A stretch of 46,818 nucleotides of DNA. Source: a virus. Within the stretch, counting starts at the first letter, position 1, and every line of letters starts with the position of its first letter. Both the position numbers and the translations under genes were made by a program. The notes beneath the pieces are model-generated. The model ran no database searches, was not told the origin of the DNA, and saw only the letters and a program-made list of their open reading frames with translations. Location: IMG/VR virus record IMGVR_UViG_3300020421_000035, positions 1-46,818 of that record; one strand, given 5' to 3'. Positions 19,418 to 29,360 of this stretch are shown piece after piece.

Positions 19418-22400
19418 ATGAGTTTTCATATTAATTCCGATAAAGAAAAAATTAGGGGCGTCAACCCTAAACTTATCGGTGATAATGAGACAACCATCAG
19501 AGTTGGCGCGGGTGCTGACGAACGAGAAATATTACGTTTGGAGCTAGATGCCCAAAGCGGATTGCCTCGTGTAGGTATTAATAGAACTGGTCAAAGAATT
19601 AACAACATTGACATTGATGCAGGTGGTTCTGGATACACATTAGCGCCTACTGTTGTTATTGATCCACCACCAGCTGGCGGAACTCAAGCTCTTGCTTCAG
19701 CATTTATTTTTAATGGTGCTGTTGTTTCTATCGCAGTTAATGATCCTGGCAACGGATATACAACTGTTCCAAATATTGTATTTACTGGTGGTAATGGTGC
19801 TGGTGCTGCGGCAACTGCAGTCCTTGACTCTGTTGACTTTGAACTTGATATCAATGGTGCTATCAGAACCTCCACATCTATTATTTCAGATACTGCGAGA
19901 ATTCTCAACCTAGACATTGAGAACTTTATTACTCCAGATTTGAACATGAGGGCACCAAACCTCAAAACATATATGAATGGAACTGGTACGCCATGGGCTG
20001 CCAATGTTATTGTATCTAAAGGTGCTTATAGATACTCAGCATCAAATGTATATGAAGCAAAAAATACAGGAACTACTGGGACATCTTCTCCTACTCATAA
20101 GAATGGAATTGAAGTAAATGGAACTGTAAACTTTAAGCATATTGGTTTTAGAGTTAATGATCCAAATGATTATAAGTTCCTTGAAACTGGTAACGCTGGT
20201 GAGTTTCCTCGTTCTATCACACCTATTCTAGGTGATAGATCTGACAAGATTGCAACTACAGAATACGTCCTCAACCTAGCAACGAATGACGTTGGTGGTC
20301 GTGTTTATGTTTCACAGCAGATTGGTTCTGACCTTAACGATGGTCGTTCTGCTGTAAACCCAGTCCGTACTATTAAAAAAGCAGCACAGATTGCTTGGTC
20401 TACTCCTGGCGTTAAAGAAACACTTATTATTTCTGGTGGTGACTACGTAGAAGATAACCCAATTTCACTACCACCTGATTGTTCAGTTGTTGGTGATAAC
20501 CTACGTTTGGTAATTATCAGACCAGCTAACCTTGGAAAACACATCTTCAAGTTTGGTGATAAAAACTATGTTACTGGTGTAACATATAGAGATAAAGTTG
20601 ATGCTAATGGCGACTCAATTGGAACTTGGGACTTTGCCATGGTCTTTGACGACAAGCAAAGAGTCCTTATTGATAATGAAGTAAATGGAGATTTTGGTGT
20701 AGAGTTTCCAATTGGTCATCAAGTTTTTGGACCAGAACAATTCCGTATCGCATTCCAAAATAACACAGGACTATCCCTACTTCAATCTGGTGTTGAAGCT
20801 GTAGGTCTAAACACTGGTGCTAGAGCAAATGTAATTGGAGTTACTTACAATTCTGAAACGGGTGCTAACGCATATGTTAGTGGTACTATTGATGTACAAA
20901 TAAAATCTGGTGCTCTAATTGAAGGTGATCAATATAGTTACGTTACATCTGCTGCTACTGGTGGAGCATTATCGTTAACTATTTCATCCACATCTGGTTC
21001 TAACACACTAAGATTTACTACAAATCCAACAACTGATATTCCAGTAAGTGCTGTTGTATTTTTAGATGACACTGATGATAGTAGTTTTACATCAGGTTAC
21101 TATCAAGTAGCTAGTATTGATACTGCAAATGCACCAACTTATTGGGATGTTGCATTTAATCCAATTCTAGGTGCTCCTAGTTGGGATACCACTCAATCAG
21201 AAACAATTTTAATTAACTCTGCTACGACAGTATCTAATACAATTGATACTGTAAGTTTAAAGTCAATCAGAGCTGAGGGTGAAGTTGTTTCTTATGATGA
21301 AGATATAACATCAACTCTACCTATTGCTAGGGTTGACTTCTCTCTACAAGGAGATCCAAGCATTGCAACTGGTGGTTTCCAAGATTCTCAGTTTGGTAAC
21401 GCAGAAGACATTGGTGGTATCGTATTCTACACAAGTGCTCTTGTAGGTAGAACTAATACTCATGAATTTAAAGAAGGACAGGAAATTATCATTACTGGAA
21501 TGCCAACGGTATCTCCAGATTTGTCTTTCCTTAATGGCAAACAAAGAATTTACAAGGTTCTAGAAGATGCTGATGGTCGTTCAAGAAGATTTGTAATTCC
21601 TAAAAAATTACCATCACTAACAACAGCAAACTTTGATCCTGGTCAATTTGCAACTGTACAGTCATATTCTAAATCTGTTACATTAACACTACTCAACTCT
21701 CCAAACAAGTTTCCTCTTGCTCAACCTGTTGAAAGAAGGTTCCAAGATGCTTGTCAGTTAATTAGAAATAACAGAGATTATATTGCAGAAGAAGTAGTTG
21801 GTATTATTAACGAGCAATTCTCAAAAGATTATTTCTCTGTATATAATATTGATACCGTCAACAATACTTTTGACATCTTCCTAGGTACAACAGATCATGT
21901 TAACACATATGTTAGCGGTGGTACAGTAACATTTGGTGGAACTTCTTATGCCATTAGCGATTTTCTGTATGATAATGCTGTAAATGGCGTAGCTACAATC
22001 ACAACGACAAATGCTGCTGTTAGTGCATTGTCTGAAGATGATACTGTTAAACTAGCAGACATTCTAATTGAGTGTTCAGCTGGTCAAAAAATTTATCCAG
22101 CATATAGTTCCCCAACTTCTGGAAACAATATTAACACTGATGGTGATGAGCAGTGTAAGCAAGATGTTATTCACTTCCTCAATGCTTTAGTAAGAGACCT
22201 TGAATTTGGATCTAACCATAACATTATTGAAGCTGCTGGTAAGTATATTGTTGGTGGTAAGATTGCTTTCATTGAAGATGAAATTATTCAAAATGTACGT
22301 GCTATTGAATATGCTAGAGAACTAGCAATTTATGCAATGTGCAACTGGAGGATTAAGAACAGAACTACTGGTGATCCTTCATACGTTACAAAACACGCTA

Positions 22401-25400
22401 CAAGCACAAGATATGTTGATCCTACTATCATCTCTGCAACAGCAGGAAGTCCTGCTTGTGATGATGTAAGATCTGCTATTGACACTCTATCATTCCTTTG
22501 GGTAGATGTTATTTCAAATAATGCATCTGGAACATATATTGATGCTGCATATTTGATTGCTAGAAACGCTGATGTAATTGCGGATCAAGCACTTATTGAT
22601 ACAGAAGTTGTATATCCAACACTTAATCTTTCTGATGTACATCAGAGAAAATGTCGTAGAGATATTAAAATTGTATTACGAGGACTAGCGAGAGACTTAG
22701 TTCTTGGTGGAAACCACGGTATTGTTTCTACCGCAGAATCATATTTCAGTGGAACTGTTCTTTCTGGTATTCCAGAAGCACAGAGAGCAGAAACAATCTA
22801 TGCTTTCCAAAGAGTAAAACTCTATGCCATCCAGGCAATGCGTAACTGGTCTGATGGAAACGTTTTACAAACAACTCCAACAGGATCTACATATGTTCCT
22901 ACTACTGGAGCTATGACAGTAGTCATTCCAGATCCAGCAGTATTACCTGTAGCAAATTCAGACAGGATTGCTTTCGTTGAGGGAGCAATTACATATAGTT
23001 GTGCTGCTGGCGGCGGTGGAAACGATGCAAGTCCATATAGAACTGACCTTAACTTCGGTCAAAGTTTCCTAATCACTAACGTAACTTCTAGTGGTGGTAA
23101 CACTACTATTAGTTTAAATGTTGGCGTAGCAGGAGCGAATACTGACTCACATACATTTGTAAGTGCTCTTGCTAATGGCACCAAGGTTATCTACGGTCCT
23201 GTTACATTATCATCTCCAATTCCTAAGTTTGAAGATTGGAGTATCTTAAATGGAGTTGGCGCTGCTCCAATTGGTATCTTCACTCCAACCACCGCTACTT
23301 ACGATCCAGCAAATGGTGATTTTACGTTTACCACCGCGACGGCACATGGTTTATCGGCATCAAACACAATTCGTTTCCAACCAGAATCACTAACGTTTAC
23401 TTGTGATATGGATAACAATGCTACAGAGCATAAGTATCCAAAAGATGGTCAACCTGCATATGGTAATAGTCTTCCAATTGTTTCAACAACAACAAATACA
23501 GTTACTGTTAATGTTGGTGCTTCAGGTCCTAACGTACAGTTTACACCATCTGCTGCAACTTACGATCCTGCAACAGGATCACTAGTATTAGAAATTGGTA
23601 ATCATACTTTAGATGTTGGAGAAGGTATTGTTATTGCTGACAATTCTCTAACATTTACTTGTACCTCTGATGGTAATGTTTCTAACGAGACATATCCAAG
23701 ACCAAGTGATCCTGCATCTGGCAAATCTATTCCAATTACAGGAAAAACATCTACTTCAATTACAGTTAATGTTGGTGCATCTCCTGCTGGACAGCAATAT
23801 GATCATACATTTGTAAGTGCAGCAGCTAATGCAGTTTCACATCTTCCACAATCAACTCATTCATTTGTAAGTGCAAGTACAGATGCAGTAAGTGCTTATT
23901 CTTCTAGCACTACAGCAATTTGTGCTGGCGTAGAATCTAGTATTGACACAGCATTAGAATTGTTTGAGGACATTTTAGATGGAACAACTATTCCTGGTTC
24001 CACAACTCAAACGTTTGGAACTTTGTATGATACTAGTGCTATTGTTTCATACCCAGATAGTTTCATTACTGATTTCCAAAATCAGAGAATGGCGATTCGT
24101 GGTAGATATGATGACTTCCCAATTATTGAAGCTTCACCATATACACAGAACGCATCTGTTATCTCATTCAGAGGTGGTGGTGGTGCTCTAATTGATGGTA
24201 CAAAAGTTAAGCAACCTAACTGTCCATTCCCTGGTCTAGAACCAGATGGAAGCGCATCCTTCCCTAACCAAGGTAAGTCGATGGTTGCTGCAGCATTCAC
24301 GATTGTATCCTTTGGTGGTACAGGTTATAAGGTCATCGAAGATGGTTATACACAGTTAGTTTCTGTCTTTGTTATCTTCTGTCAAGATGGTGTTCTCTGT
24401 GAAACTGGTGGATATGCATCTATTACCAACTCTGCTACTAACTTCGGTACATTTGCTCTAAGAGGAACTGGATTTAGAAGAGAATGTTATGAGTTTGACA
24501 CAGGTACAATTAATGTAGTATCTCAAACTCCAACTGGTAGAACTACTCTTACTGTTGGTGGTATTGGTAGAGAACCACTTGAGCACTATATTGTTAAGAT
24601 TGATGGATATACAAATGCAGATCCAGCAAAAGAGTTCTTTATTGATGCTGTATCTGGTGTTACTGTTGGACCTCCTTTCTCTGCAACTCTCGTTATTGAT
24701 GATGGTGTTGGTAATGGACTAAGTTTAATTGAAACCTCAACTGGTAATACTGTTTCTGGTTTAACAGCACTACAGCAAGCACTTACTCCAGCAGCTGCAT
24801 CTAATGCAACAATCAAGTTACATAGACCATCTATTGTTAACTCTTCCTCCCACACTTGGGAATTTGCTGGTTCTGGTAATAACTACCTTGCACTACCTGA
24901 GAACGGTGGTACTAAAGTAGAGGCAAACGAGCAAGTATCTCAAGATTATGGTCGTGTATATGTCTCTGGTACTGACGAATTAGGTGACTTTAAAGTTGGT
25001 ACATTCGCAAGAATCGAAAACAGAACTGGTAACATCACCTTTACGGGTACGGTTACCATCTCTGAAGTTGAATTCTTGAAACTGAAAGGTGGAGACGTTG
25101 TTGTTACTGGTTTCGATGCATCCAACACACTTGGTGGTGCTAACACTAGTGACTCTAAACTACCTACACAGAAGGCAGTTAAGGACTTCATTACAAACAA
25201 CCTAGGTCCATACATTAACAAACCTTTCTCAACCAACGCTGTTCCTAGAGCACTGGTTGAACTGACTGACTCTGGTAAAATTTCTATTGACCAGATTCCT
25301 GCTCTAAGACCTTTCCAAGTATTCACTGTTGCAACCCAAGCAGACAGATTGAAGATTGAAGGTGCTCTTGCTGGTGATATCGCTATCCAACAGGATACAT

Positions 25401-28400
25401 CACAGTCATTCATCTTAAACAATGACCTAGAAAGTTTATTCTTAGGATTCCAAGTTGATCCCAGTTTAACATTTAATATTAATGATGTATACACTGGTAC
25501 TCCTTCTACAGGTAGAATTCAAGCTACTGAATATAGAGAGGGCGTACTTCGCCAAATTCTTATTACTGATGGTGGTTCGGGATACACTGTTCCTCCTACC
25601 GTATCAATTTCTGGTGGTAACCCAGCATCTGGTGCTGTTGCAGCAACTGCAACTTGTACCATTGCAAATGGTGAAGTTGTTACTATTACCATTGACGAAA
25701 ACCTTGGTCTAGTTGGTGGTAGTGGATATACAACACAACCTGTAATTACTATTCAAGCACCTCCAGGAGCTGGTACTCAAGCACAAGCAGATGGTTTTAT
25801 TGAGAGTAGATTGTATGGTGATATTGTTAACAATATCAAGATGCTTGATACTGACACATTTGATGATAGTACCGCTGCACCAAACACAAATACTATCAAT
25901 ATTTCTAGAGTTGTCAACACATCCTCTACTAATAATGCTAACTGGGTATCTCTATCATCCAACCAAATTGCTGCTTCCGATATCACATCAGGTGTTATTG
26001 AAACAGATAGATTAGCATCAGGTGGTGCTGCTAACTCGTTCACTTTCTTAAGAGGTGACCAAAACTTTGCTCCTGCTGTACAATCTATTAAAGGTGCAGA
26101 GACAAGATACTTTGCAAGATTAGCGTCTCAAGCATCAAACGGTGCTAATGCGTTTATCTTTACTAGTAATTCAGATGCTTTGATTGGTCACTCAGTTGTA
26201 GCAAACGTTGCTGGTATTGCAGCAAATACAAACATCAATGGAGTTACTACTGTTGGTGGATTGACAACTGTTTCTCTTAACAATCCTATTACAGCAACTA
26301 TTGCATTAGGAACAGTTATTGAATTTGAAAGAGGTGCTTCTCCTCTAACATTTGATTCTTCAAATACAGTTGGTAACTTTATTGACAGTGTTGTAATTGC
26401 TAATCCTGGTAGTGGTTATACAGATGGTCAATATTTTGATATTGGTCTTGATGGAGGAACAGGAGTTGATTTAAGAGCTAACCTCATTATTTCTGGAGGA
26501 GCAGTTACTGATGCTACCGTAACAAATGCTGGTTCTGGTTACAATGCAGATTTCCAGATTACACCTAATCCAAGTGCTATTGGTGGTGGATCTAACCTAG
26601 TTCTTCTTGGTAAGGTCAGCACTGTTAATAAACAGTTTGCTAATGTTGCAGTTGATATTCAAAGAGTTTCTGATCTAACAATTTCCGCTGATCTCTTCGG
26701 AACAATTGGTGTTGCAAGATTTAAGAAATCACAGTTCAATATTGGACAAGAAGGAAACGGTTCTATTACAATTAAAACAGGTCCCGATAGTGGACTTGAT
26801 GCTGACTTACTAGATGGTCAGCAAGGTTCTTACTACCTCAATGGTGCATTCTTCGTTGATAGTAGTATCAATCCAGACAAACTTGCAAGTGGTACTTACA
26901 GTATTGATATTAGTGGTAAATCTACTAATACACTTCGTGTTGACACTGGTATTAGTAACCCAACTTCCAACCCAGCTCCTAGTGGTTCTGTTCAAGGTTT
27001 AACACTAAACACAGTATTCAATAGTTCCAATGGTCTATTGTCAGCATTCCCAAGTGTAGATACTGGTACTTCTAACTCAGCTAAACACTTAGTTATGACT
27101 CTCCGTAATGGTGAGTCTGGTATTGATGCTACATTTGGTGGTGTAAGACAACTTGCATTTGCCAATGACGATAGAATTTATCTACGTGGTTCTGGTGATG
27201 GTGTAACAAACTATGGATCTTGGTATGAAATTTGGAACTCAGGTAACCAAGGTATTGATTCTGGATTAGATGCTGACAAACTTGATAATAAAGAAGGTAT
27301 TTGGTATCAAGATGGTTGGAATATTCAGAAAAATGAAATTTTTGATACACGACTCCCAACATGGAGAAGTTCTACTAAATTTAGAAACAAGATTGAAGTT
27401 AAATCTTACTCTGGATCAGATGTTTCATATAGAATTCTAGTAAGACAAGTTCTTGATACTGGTGCTGGTGGAGATTTCTCACCAGGATCTCAAATTAATA
27501 TTTACAATATCAACAAACAAGATATTGGTGATTTCTTCATTGATAACGCTCCACAGTTAAATGATCAAAATGATTCTACTAATAGCTATACAATGCTTAT
27601 CGGTAGACTTGCTTCAGGTGGTAATCTCGAACAGGCAGTATTCCTTGGTGTTGCTGGTGATGAAAGACGTTTTGAAAACTATGAAATTTTTGATAGTAAT
27701 ACAGTTCAGTTTGCTGAACTTGGAAACAATTCTGGTTCTGGATTCTTAAGACTTGGTAGATATGATGGCAACTTTGCCACAAATCCATACATCTACTTTA
27801 ACTCTTCTCAAGCACAAGCAGTAGACAATAACAACGATCCTTCCTATAACTCTGCTATTATTGCCGATGGTGGTAATGCAACAGAAGGATCTGGTTCTTT
27901 AGAATTTAAAGTTGTAGATGAAAATGCATTAACTGTTAACAGTAACATTCTTTGGAACGCAGGTAATGTTGCCTTTAACTCTTCTAATGTAGTTTCTACA
28001 GCTTCACTGAAATCTGCTGTAGTGAGAGATACCAATGGCGATTTTTCTGCTGGTACAATCAGTGCAAATCTAACTGGTGCTGCATCACTCAACGTATTGA
28101 AGACGGGTGATACTATGACTGGTGGTTTAACAATCACTGGCAATAATAATCTTAACATTCAAGGAACTGGTACTTTAAGTGTTGGTGGAAATACAACTAT
28201 CACAGCAGACCTTACCGTTGATAGCGGAACACTATATGTTAACTCGACTAATAACAGAGTTCTCATTGGTTCAACTACTGAATCAAATCCTGCCATCTTT
28301 AACGTTTATGACGATGCTGGTAATAGTAACTTCGCGACTAACTCAGCACTATCTTCTCAGATAACACTTTATCAATCAAGTGTATTCAGACAAAAAAATA

Positions 28401-29359
28401 ACGGTGAATCTGGTATCATACTACAACATGGAAACTCTTCTCCTGCTCAATGGGGTATTTCAGCACATAGAACAGGTGCTAATGTTGGTGAATTAATTGT
28501 CAGAACCAGAACAGCTAACGCTACTTCTGCTGAGAGATTAAAAATTAGTAATGGTGGTAACGTCCTTCCTGGTGCAACTAACGATCAAGAAATTGGTTCA
28601 GGTTCTCTCAAGTGGGCAAATGTTCATACTCATATTGTTACTGTTAAGGATAGCACTAGAATTGGAGATGGAACTGCTAACGCTGAAGCAGATATTCATC
28701 TCAGAGGTGGTGGTACTGGAAACGGTGGTGGTAGAGGATTCCGTTTAGGATCTAACATTGGCGGTGGTGCTGATGTATTTGAAATCTACTCATCTCAAAC
28801 TAATGGTAGTGATGATTGGAAGAGTTTAGCAGCTGGATCTCCAGCACTTGCTATTAAAGGTTCCAACAATAGAGTTGCTATTAATACAAATCAATTCCAA
28901 GGAGTTGATACAACAGTTTCTCCAAATGTTACTAGAAATTATCAACTTAACATTGATGGTGATGTCAACTTCAACGGAACATTATACCAAGACAATGCAG
29001 AATTTGTAACTTCCAGATGGACAGAATCTCCAAATGGTAACAACATTTATAGAGCATCATTTGTTGGTATTAACTTTATTCAATCTGGAACCAAAGAACC
29101 ACAATTCCCATTAGAAGTTTATGGTGGATCTAATATCCTAGGATCTTCCTTCACGAATGAAGTTAACTCCCATACTCTTTATGCTAATGGAGATCCACAG
29201 TGGTTGGATACTTACGGAGTATTCAAAGCAAATAGAAATACTTGTTCGGAAAATATTACAATTCCACAGAATACTAATTGTATGACTGCTGGACCTGTAT
29301 CCATAAATAACAATGTAATTATTACAATCGCTGACGGAGCTTCTTGGAGTATAGTATAA
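19418..29359 (+). CDS. Giant (3313-residue) tail-fibre-like virion protein
   Basis: The largest gene in the window. Order of modules: Gly-rich GSGYT repeats (residues ~66-138); a W/Y/PTH module (nt 19990-20150); a beta-helix entry (YVSQQIGSDLNDGRSAVNP then RTIKKAAQ, residues ~298-325), as in pectin-lyase-fold fibre proteins; two CxRDI helical modules (nt 21731-22390 and 22540-22860); three TFTC/YPR beta repeats (nt 22900-23820); a conserved block around FPGLEPDGSASFPNQGKSMV (nt ~24160-24610); a phage-fibre LPTQKAVKDFI repeat; more GSGYT repeats (25555-25800, 26392-26610); two GLDAD-x-LD segments; and a C-terminus ending GASWSIV after IPQNTNCMTAGP, a common cyanophage fibre ending. It probably forms a long fibre or baseplate appendage; the exact organelle is unknown. 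Confidence 0.85.
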   Translation: MSFHINSDKEKIRGVNPKLIGDNETTIRVGAGADEREILRLELDAQSGLPRVGINRTGQRINNIDIDAGGSGYTLAPTVVIDPPPAGGTQALASAFIFNGAVVSIAVNDPGNGYTTVPNIVFTGGNGAGAAATAVLDSVDFELDINGAIRTSTSIISDTARILNLDIENFITPDLNMRAPNLKTYMNGTGTPWAANVIVSKGAYRYSASNVYEAKNTGTTGTSSPTHKNGIEVNGTVNFKHIGFRVNDPNDYKFLETGNAGEFPRSITPILGDRSDKIATTEYVLNLATNDVGGRVYVSQQIGSDLNDGRSAVNPVRTIKKAAQIAWSTPGVKETLIISGGDYVEDNPISLPPDCSVVGDNLRLVIIRPANLGKHIFKFGDKNYVTGVTYRDKVDANGDSIGTWDFAMVFDDKQRVLIDNEVNGDFGVEFPIGHQVFGPEQFRIAFQNNTGLSLLQSGVEAVGLNTGARANVIGVTYNSETGANAYVSGTIDVQIKSGALIEGDQYSYVTSAATGGALSLTISSTSGSNTLRFTTNPTTDIPVSAVVFLDDTDDSSFTSGYYQVASIDTANAPTYWDVAFNPILGAPSWDTTQSETILINSATTVSNTIDTVSLKSIRAEGEVVSYDEDITSTLPIARVDFSLQGDPSIATGGFQDSQFGNAEDIGGIVFYTSALVGRTNTHEFKEGQEIIITGMPTVSPDLSFLNGKQRIYKVLEDADGRSRRFVIPKKLPSLTTANFDPGQFATVQSYSKSVTLTLLNSPNKFPLAQPVERRFQDACQLIRNNRDYIAEEVVGIINEQFSKDYFSVYNIDTVNNTFDIFLGTTDHVNTYVSGGTVTFGGTSYAISDFLYDNAVNGVATITTTNAAVSALSEDDTVKLADILIECSAGQKIYPAYSSPTSGNNINTDGDEQCKQDVIHFLNALVRDLEFGSNHNIIEAAGKYIVGGKIAFIEDEIIQNVRAIEYARELAIYAMCNWRIKNRTTGDPSYVTKHATSTRYVDPTIISATAGSPACDDVRSAIDTLSFLWVDVISNNASGTYIDAAYLIARNADVIADQALIDTEVVYPTLNLSDVHQRKCRRDIKIVLRGLARDLVLGGNHGIVSTAESYFSGTVLSGIPEAQRAETIYAFQRVKLYAIQAMRNWSDGNVLQTTPTGSTYVPTTGAMTVVIPDPAVLPVANSDRIAFVEGAITYSCAAGGGGNDASPYRTDLNFGQSFLITNVTSSGGNTTISLNVGVAGANTDSHTFVSALANGTKVIYGPVTLSSPIPKFEDWSILNGVGAAPIGIFTPTTATYDPANGDFTFTTATAHGLSASNTIRFQPESLTFTCDMDNNATEHKYPKDGQPAYGNSLPIVSTTTNTVTVNVGASGPNVQFTPSAATYDPATGSLVLEIGNHTLDVGEGIVIADNSLTFTCTSDGNVSNETYPRPSDPASGKSIPITGKTSTSITVNVGASPAGQQYDHTFVSAAANAVSHLPQSTHSFVSASTDAVSAYSSSTTAICAGVESSIDTALELFEDILDGTTIPGSTTQTFGTLYDTSAIVSYPDSFITDFQNQRMAIRGRYDDFPIIEASPYTQNASVISFRGGGGALIDGTKVKQPNCPFPGLEPDGSASFPNQGKSMVAAAFTIVSFGGTGYKVIEDGYTQLVSVFVIFCQDGVLCETGGYASITNSATNFGTFALRGTGFRRECYEFDTGTINVVSQTPTGRTTLTVGGIGREPLEHYIVKIDGYTNADPAKEFFIDAVSGVTVGPPFSATLVIDDGVGNGLSLIETSTGNTVSGLTALQQALTPAAASNATIKLHRPSIVNSSSHTWEFAGSGNNYLALPENGGTKVEANEQVSQDYGRVYVSGTDELGDFKVGTFARIENRTGNITFTGTVTISEVEFLKLKGGDVVVTGFDASNTLGGANTSDSKLPTQKAVKDFITNNLGPYINKPFSTNAVPRALVELTDSGKISIDQIPALRPFQVFTVATQADRLKIEGALAGDIAIQQDTSQSFILNNDLESLFLGFQVDPSLTFNINDVYTGTPSTGRIQATEYREGVLRQILITDGGSGYTVPPTVSISGGNPASGAVAATATCTIANGEVVTITIDENLGLVGGSGYTTQPVITIQAPPGAGTQAQADGFIESRLYGDIVNNIKMLDTDTFDDSTAAPNTNTINISRVVNTSSTNNANWVSLSSNQIAASDITSGVIETDRLASGGAANSFTFLRGDQNFAPAVQSIKGAETRYFARLASQASNGANAFIFTSNSDALIGHSVVANVAGIAANTNINGVTTVGGLTTVSLNNPITATIALGTVIEFERGASPLTFDSSNTVGNFIDSVVIANPGSGYTDGQYFDIGLDGGTGVDLRANLIISGGAVTDATVTNAGSGYNADFQITPNPSAIGGGSNLVLLGKVSTVNKQFANVAVDIQRVSDLTISADLFGTIGVARFKKSQFNIGQEGNGSITIKTGPDSGLDADLLDGQQGSYYLNGAFFVDSSINPDKLASGTYSIDISGKSTNTLRVDTGISNPTSNPAPSGSVQGLTLNTVFNSSNGLLSAFPSVDTGTSNSAKHLVMTLRNGESGIDATFGGVRQLAFANDDRIYLRGSGDGVTNYGSWYEIWNSGNQGIDSGLDADKLDNKEGIWYQDGWNIQKNEIFDTRLPTWRSSTKFRNKIEVKSYSGSDVSYRILVRQVLDTGAGGDFSPGSQINIYNINKQDIGDFFIDNAPQLNDQNDSTNSYTMLIGRLASGGNLEQAVFLGVAGDERRFENYEIFDSNTVQFAELGNNSGSGFLRLGRYDGNFATNPYIYFNSSQAQAVDNNNDPSYNSAIIADGGNATEGSGSLEFKVVDENALTVNSNILWNAGNVAFNSSNVVSTASLKSAVVRDTNGDFSAGTISANLTGAASLNVLKTGDTMTGGLTITGNNNLNIQGTGTLSVGGNTTITADLTVDSGTLYVNSTNNRVLIGSTTESNPAIFNVYDDAGNSNFATNSALSSQITLYQSSVFRQKNNGESGIILQHGNSSPAQWGISAHRTGANVGELIVRTRTANATSAERLKISNGGNVLPGATNDQEIGSGSLKWANVHTHIVTVKDSTRIGDGTANAEADIHLRGGGTGNGGGRGFRLGSNIGGGADVFEIYSSQTNGSDDWKSLAAGSPALAIKGSNNRVAINTNQFQGVDTTVSPNVTRNYQLNIDGDVNFNGTLYQDNAEFVTSRWTESPNGNNIYRASFVGINFIQSGTKEPQFPLEVYGGSNILGSSFTNEVNSHTLYANGDPQWLDTYGVFKANRNTCSENITIPQNTNCMTAGPVSINNNVIITIADGASWSIV
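21731..22860 (+). repeat. Two CxRDI helical modules
   Basis: Each copy has a helix with DA-x-x-LI-x-x-N-x-D-x-IA, then a K-x-x-x-DI/DV helix with DL-x-x-G-x-NH-x-I and a final A-x-x-(Y/V)-x-x-x-L/Y-A-I-x-AM-x-NW helix. In the first copy a beta-rich insert of about 120 residues separates the halves. A third copy starts the window (nt 3-230). Confidence 0.75.
22900..23820 (+). repeat. Three TFTC/YPR beta repeats in the giant fibre gene
   Basis: Copies at about nt 22900-23205, 23283-23525 and 23540-23820. Copies 2 and 3 share TYDPA-x-G, SLTFTC, a DxN turn, YP(K/R), G-x-(S/P)-(L/I)PI and TVNVGAS, and are followed by HTFVSA segments; copy 1 is more diverged (ITYSCAAGG, SPYRTD). Each keeps one Cys in the same strand. 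Confidence 0.78.
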
Positions 29360-29360
29360 A

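Noticed and set aside
24946-25494. Antisense open frame of 182 codons
   Set aside because: Shadow of the giant fibre gene; no independent signals and all confident genes are on the + strand.
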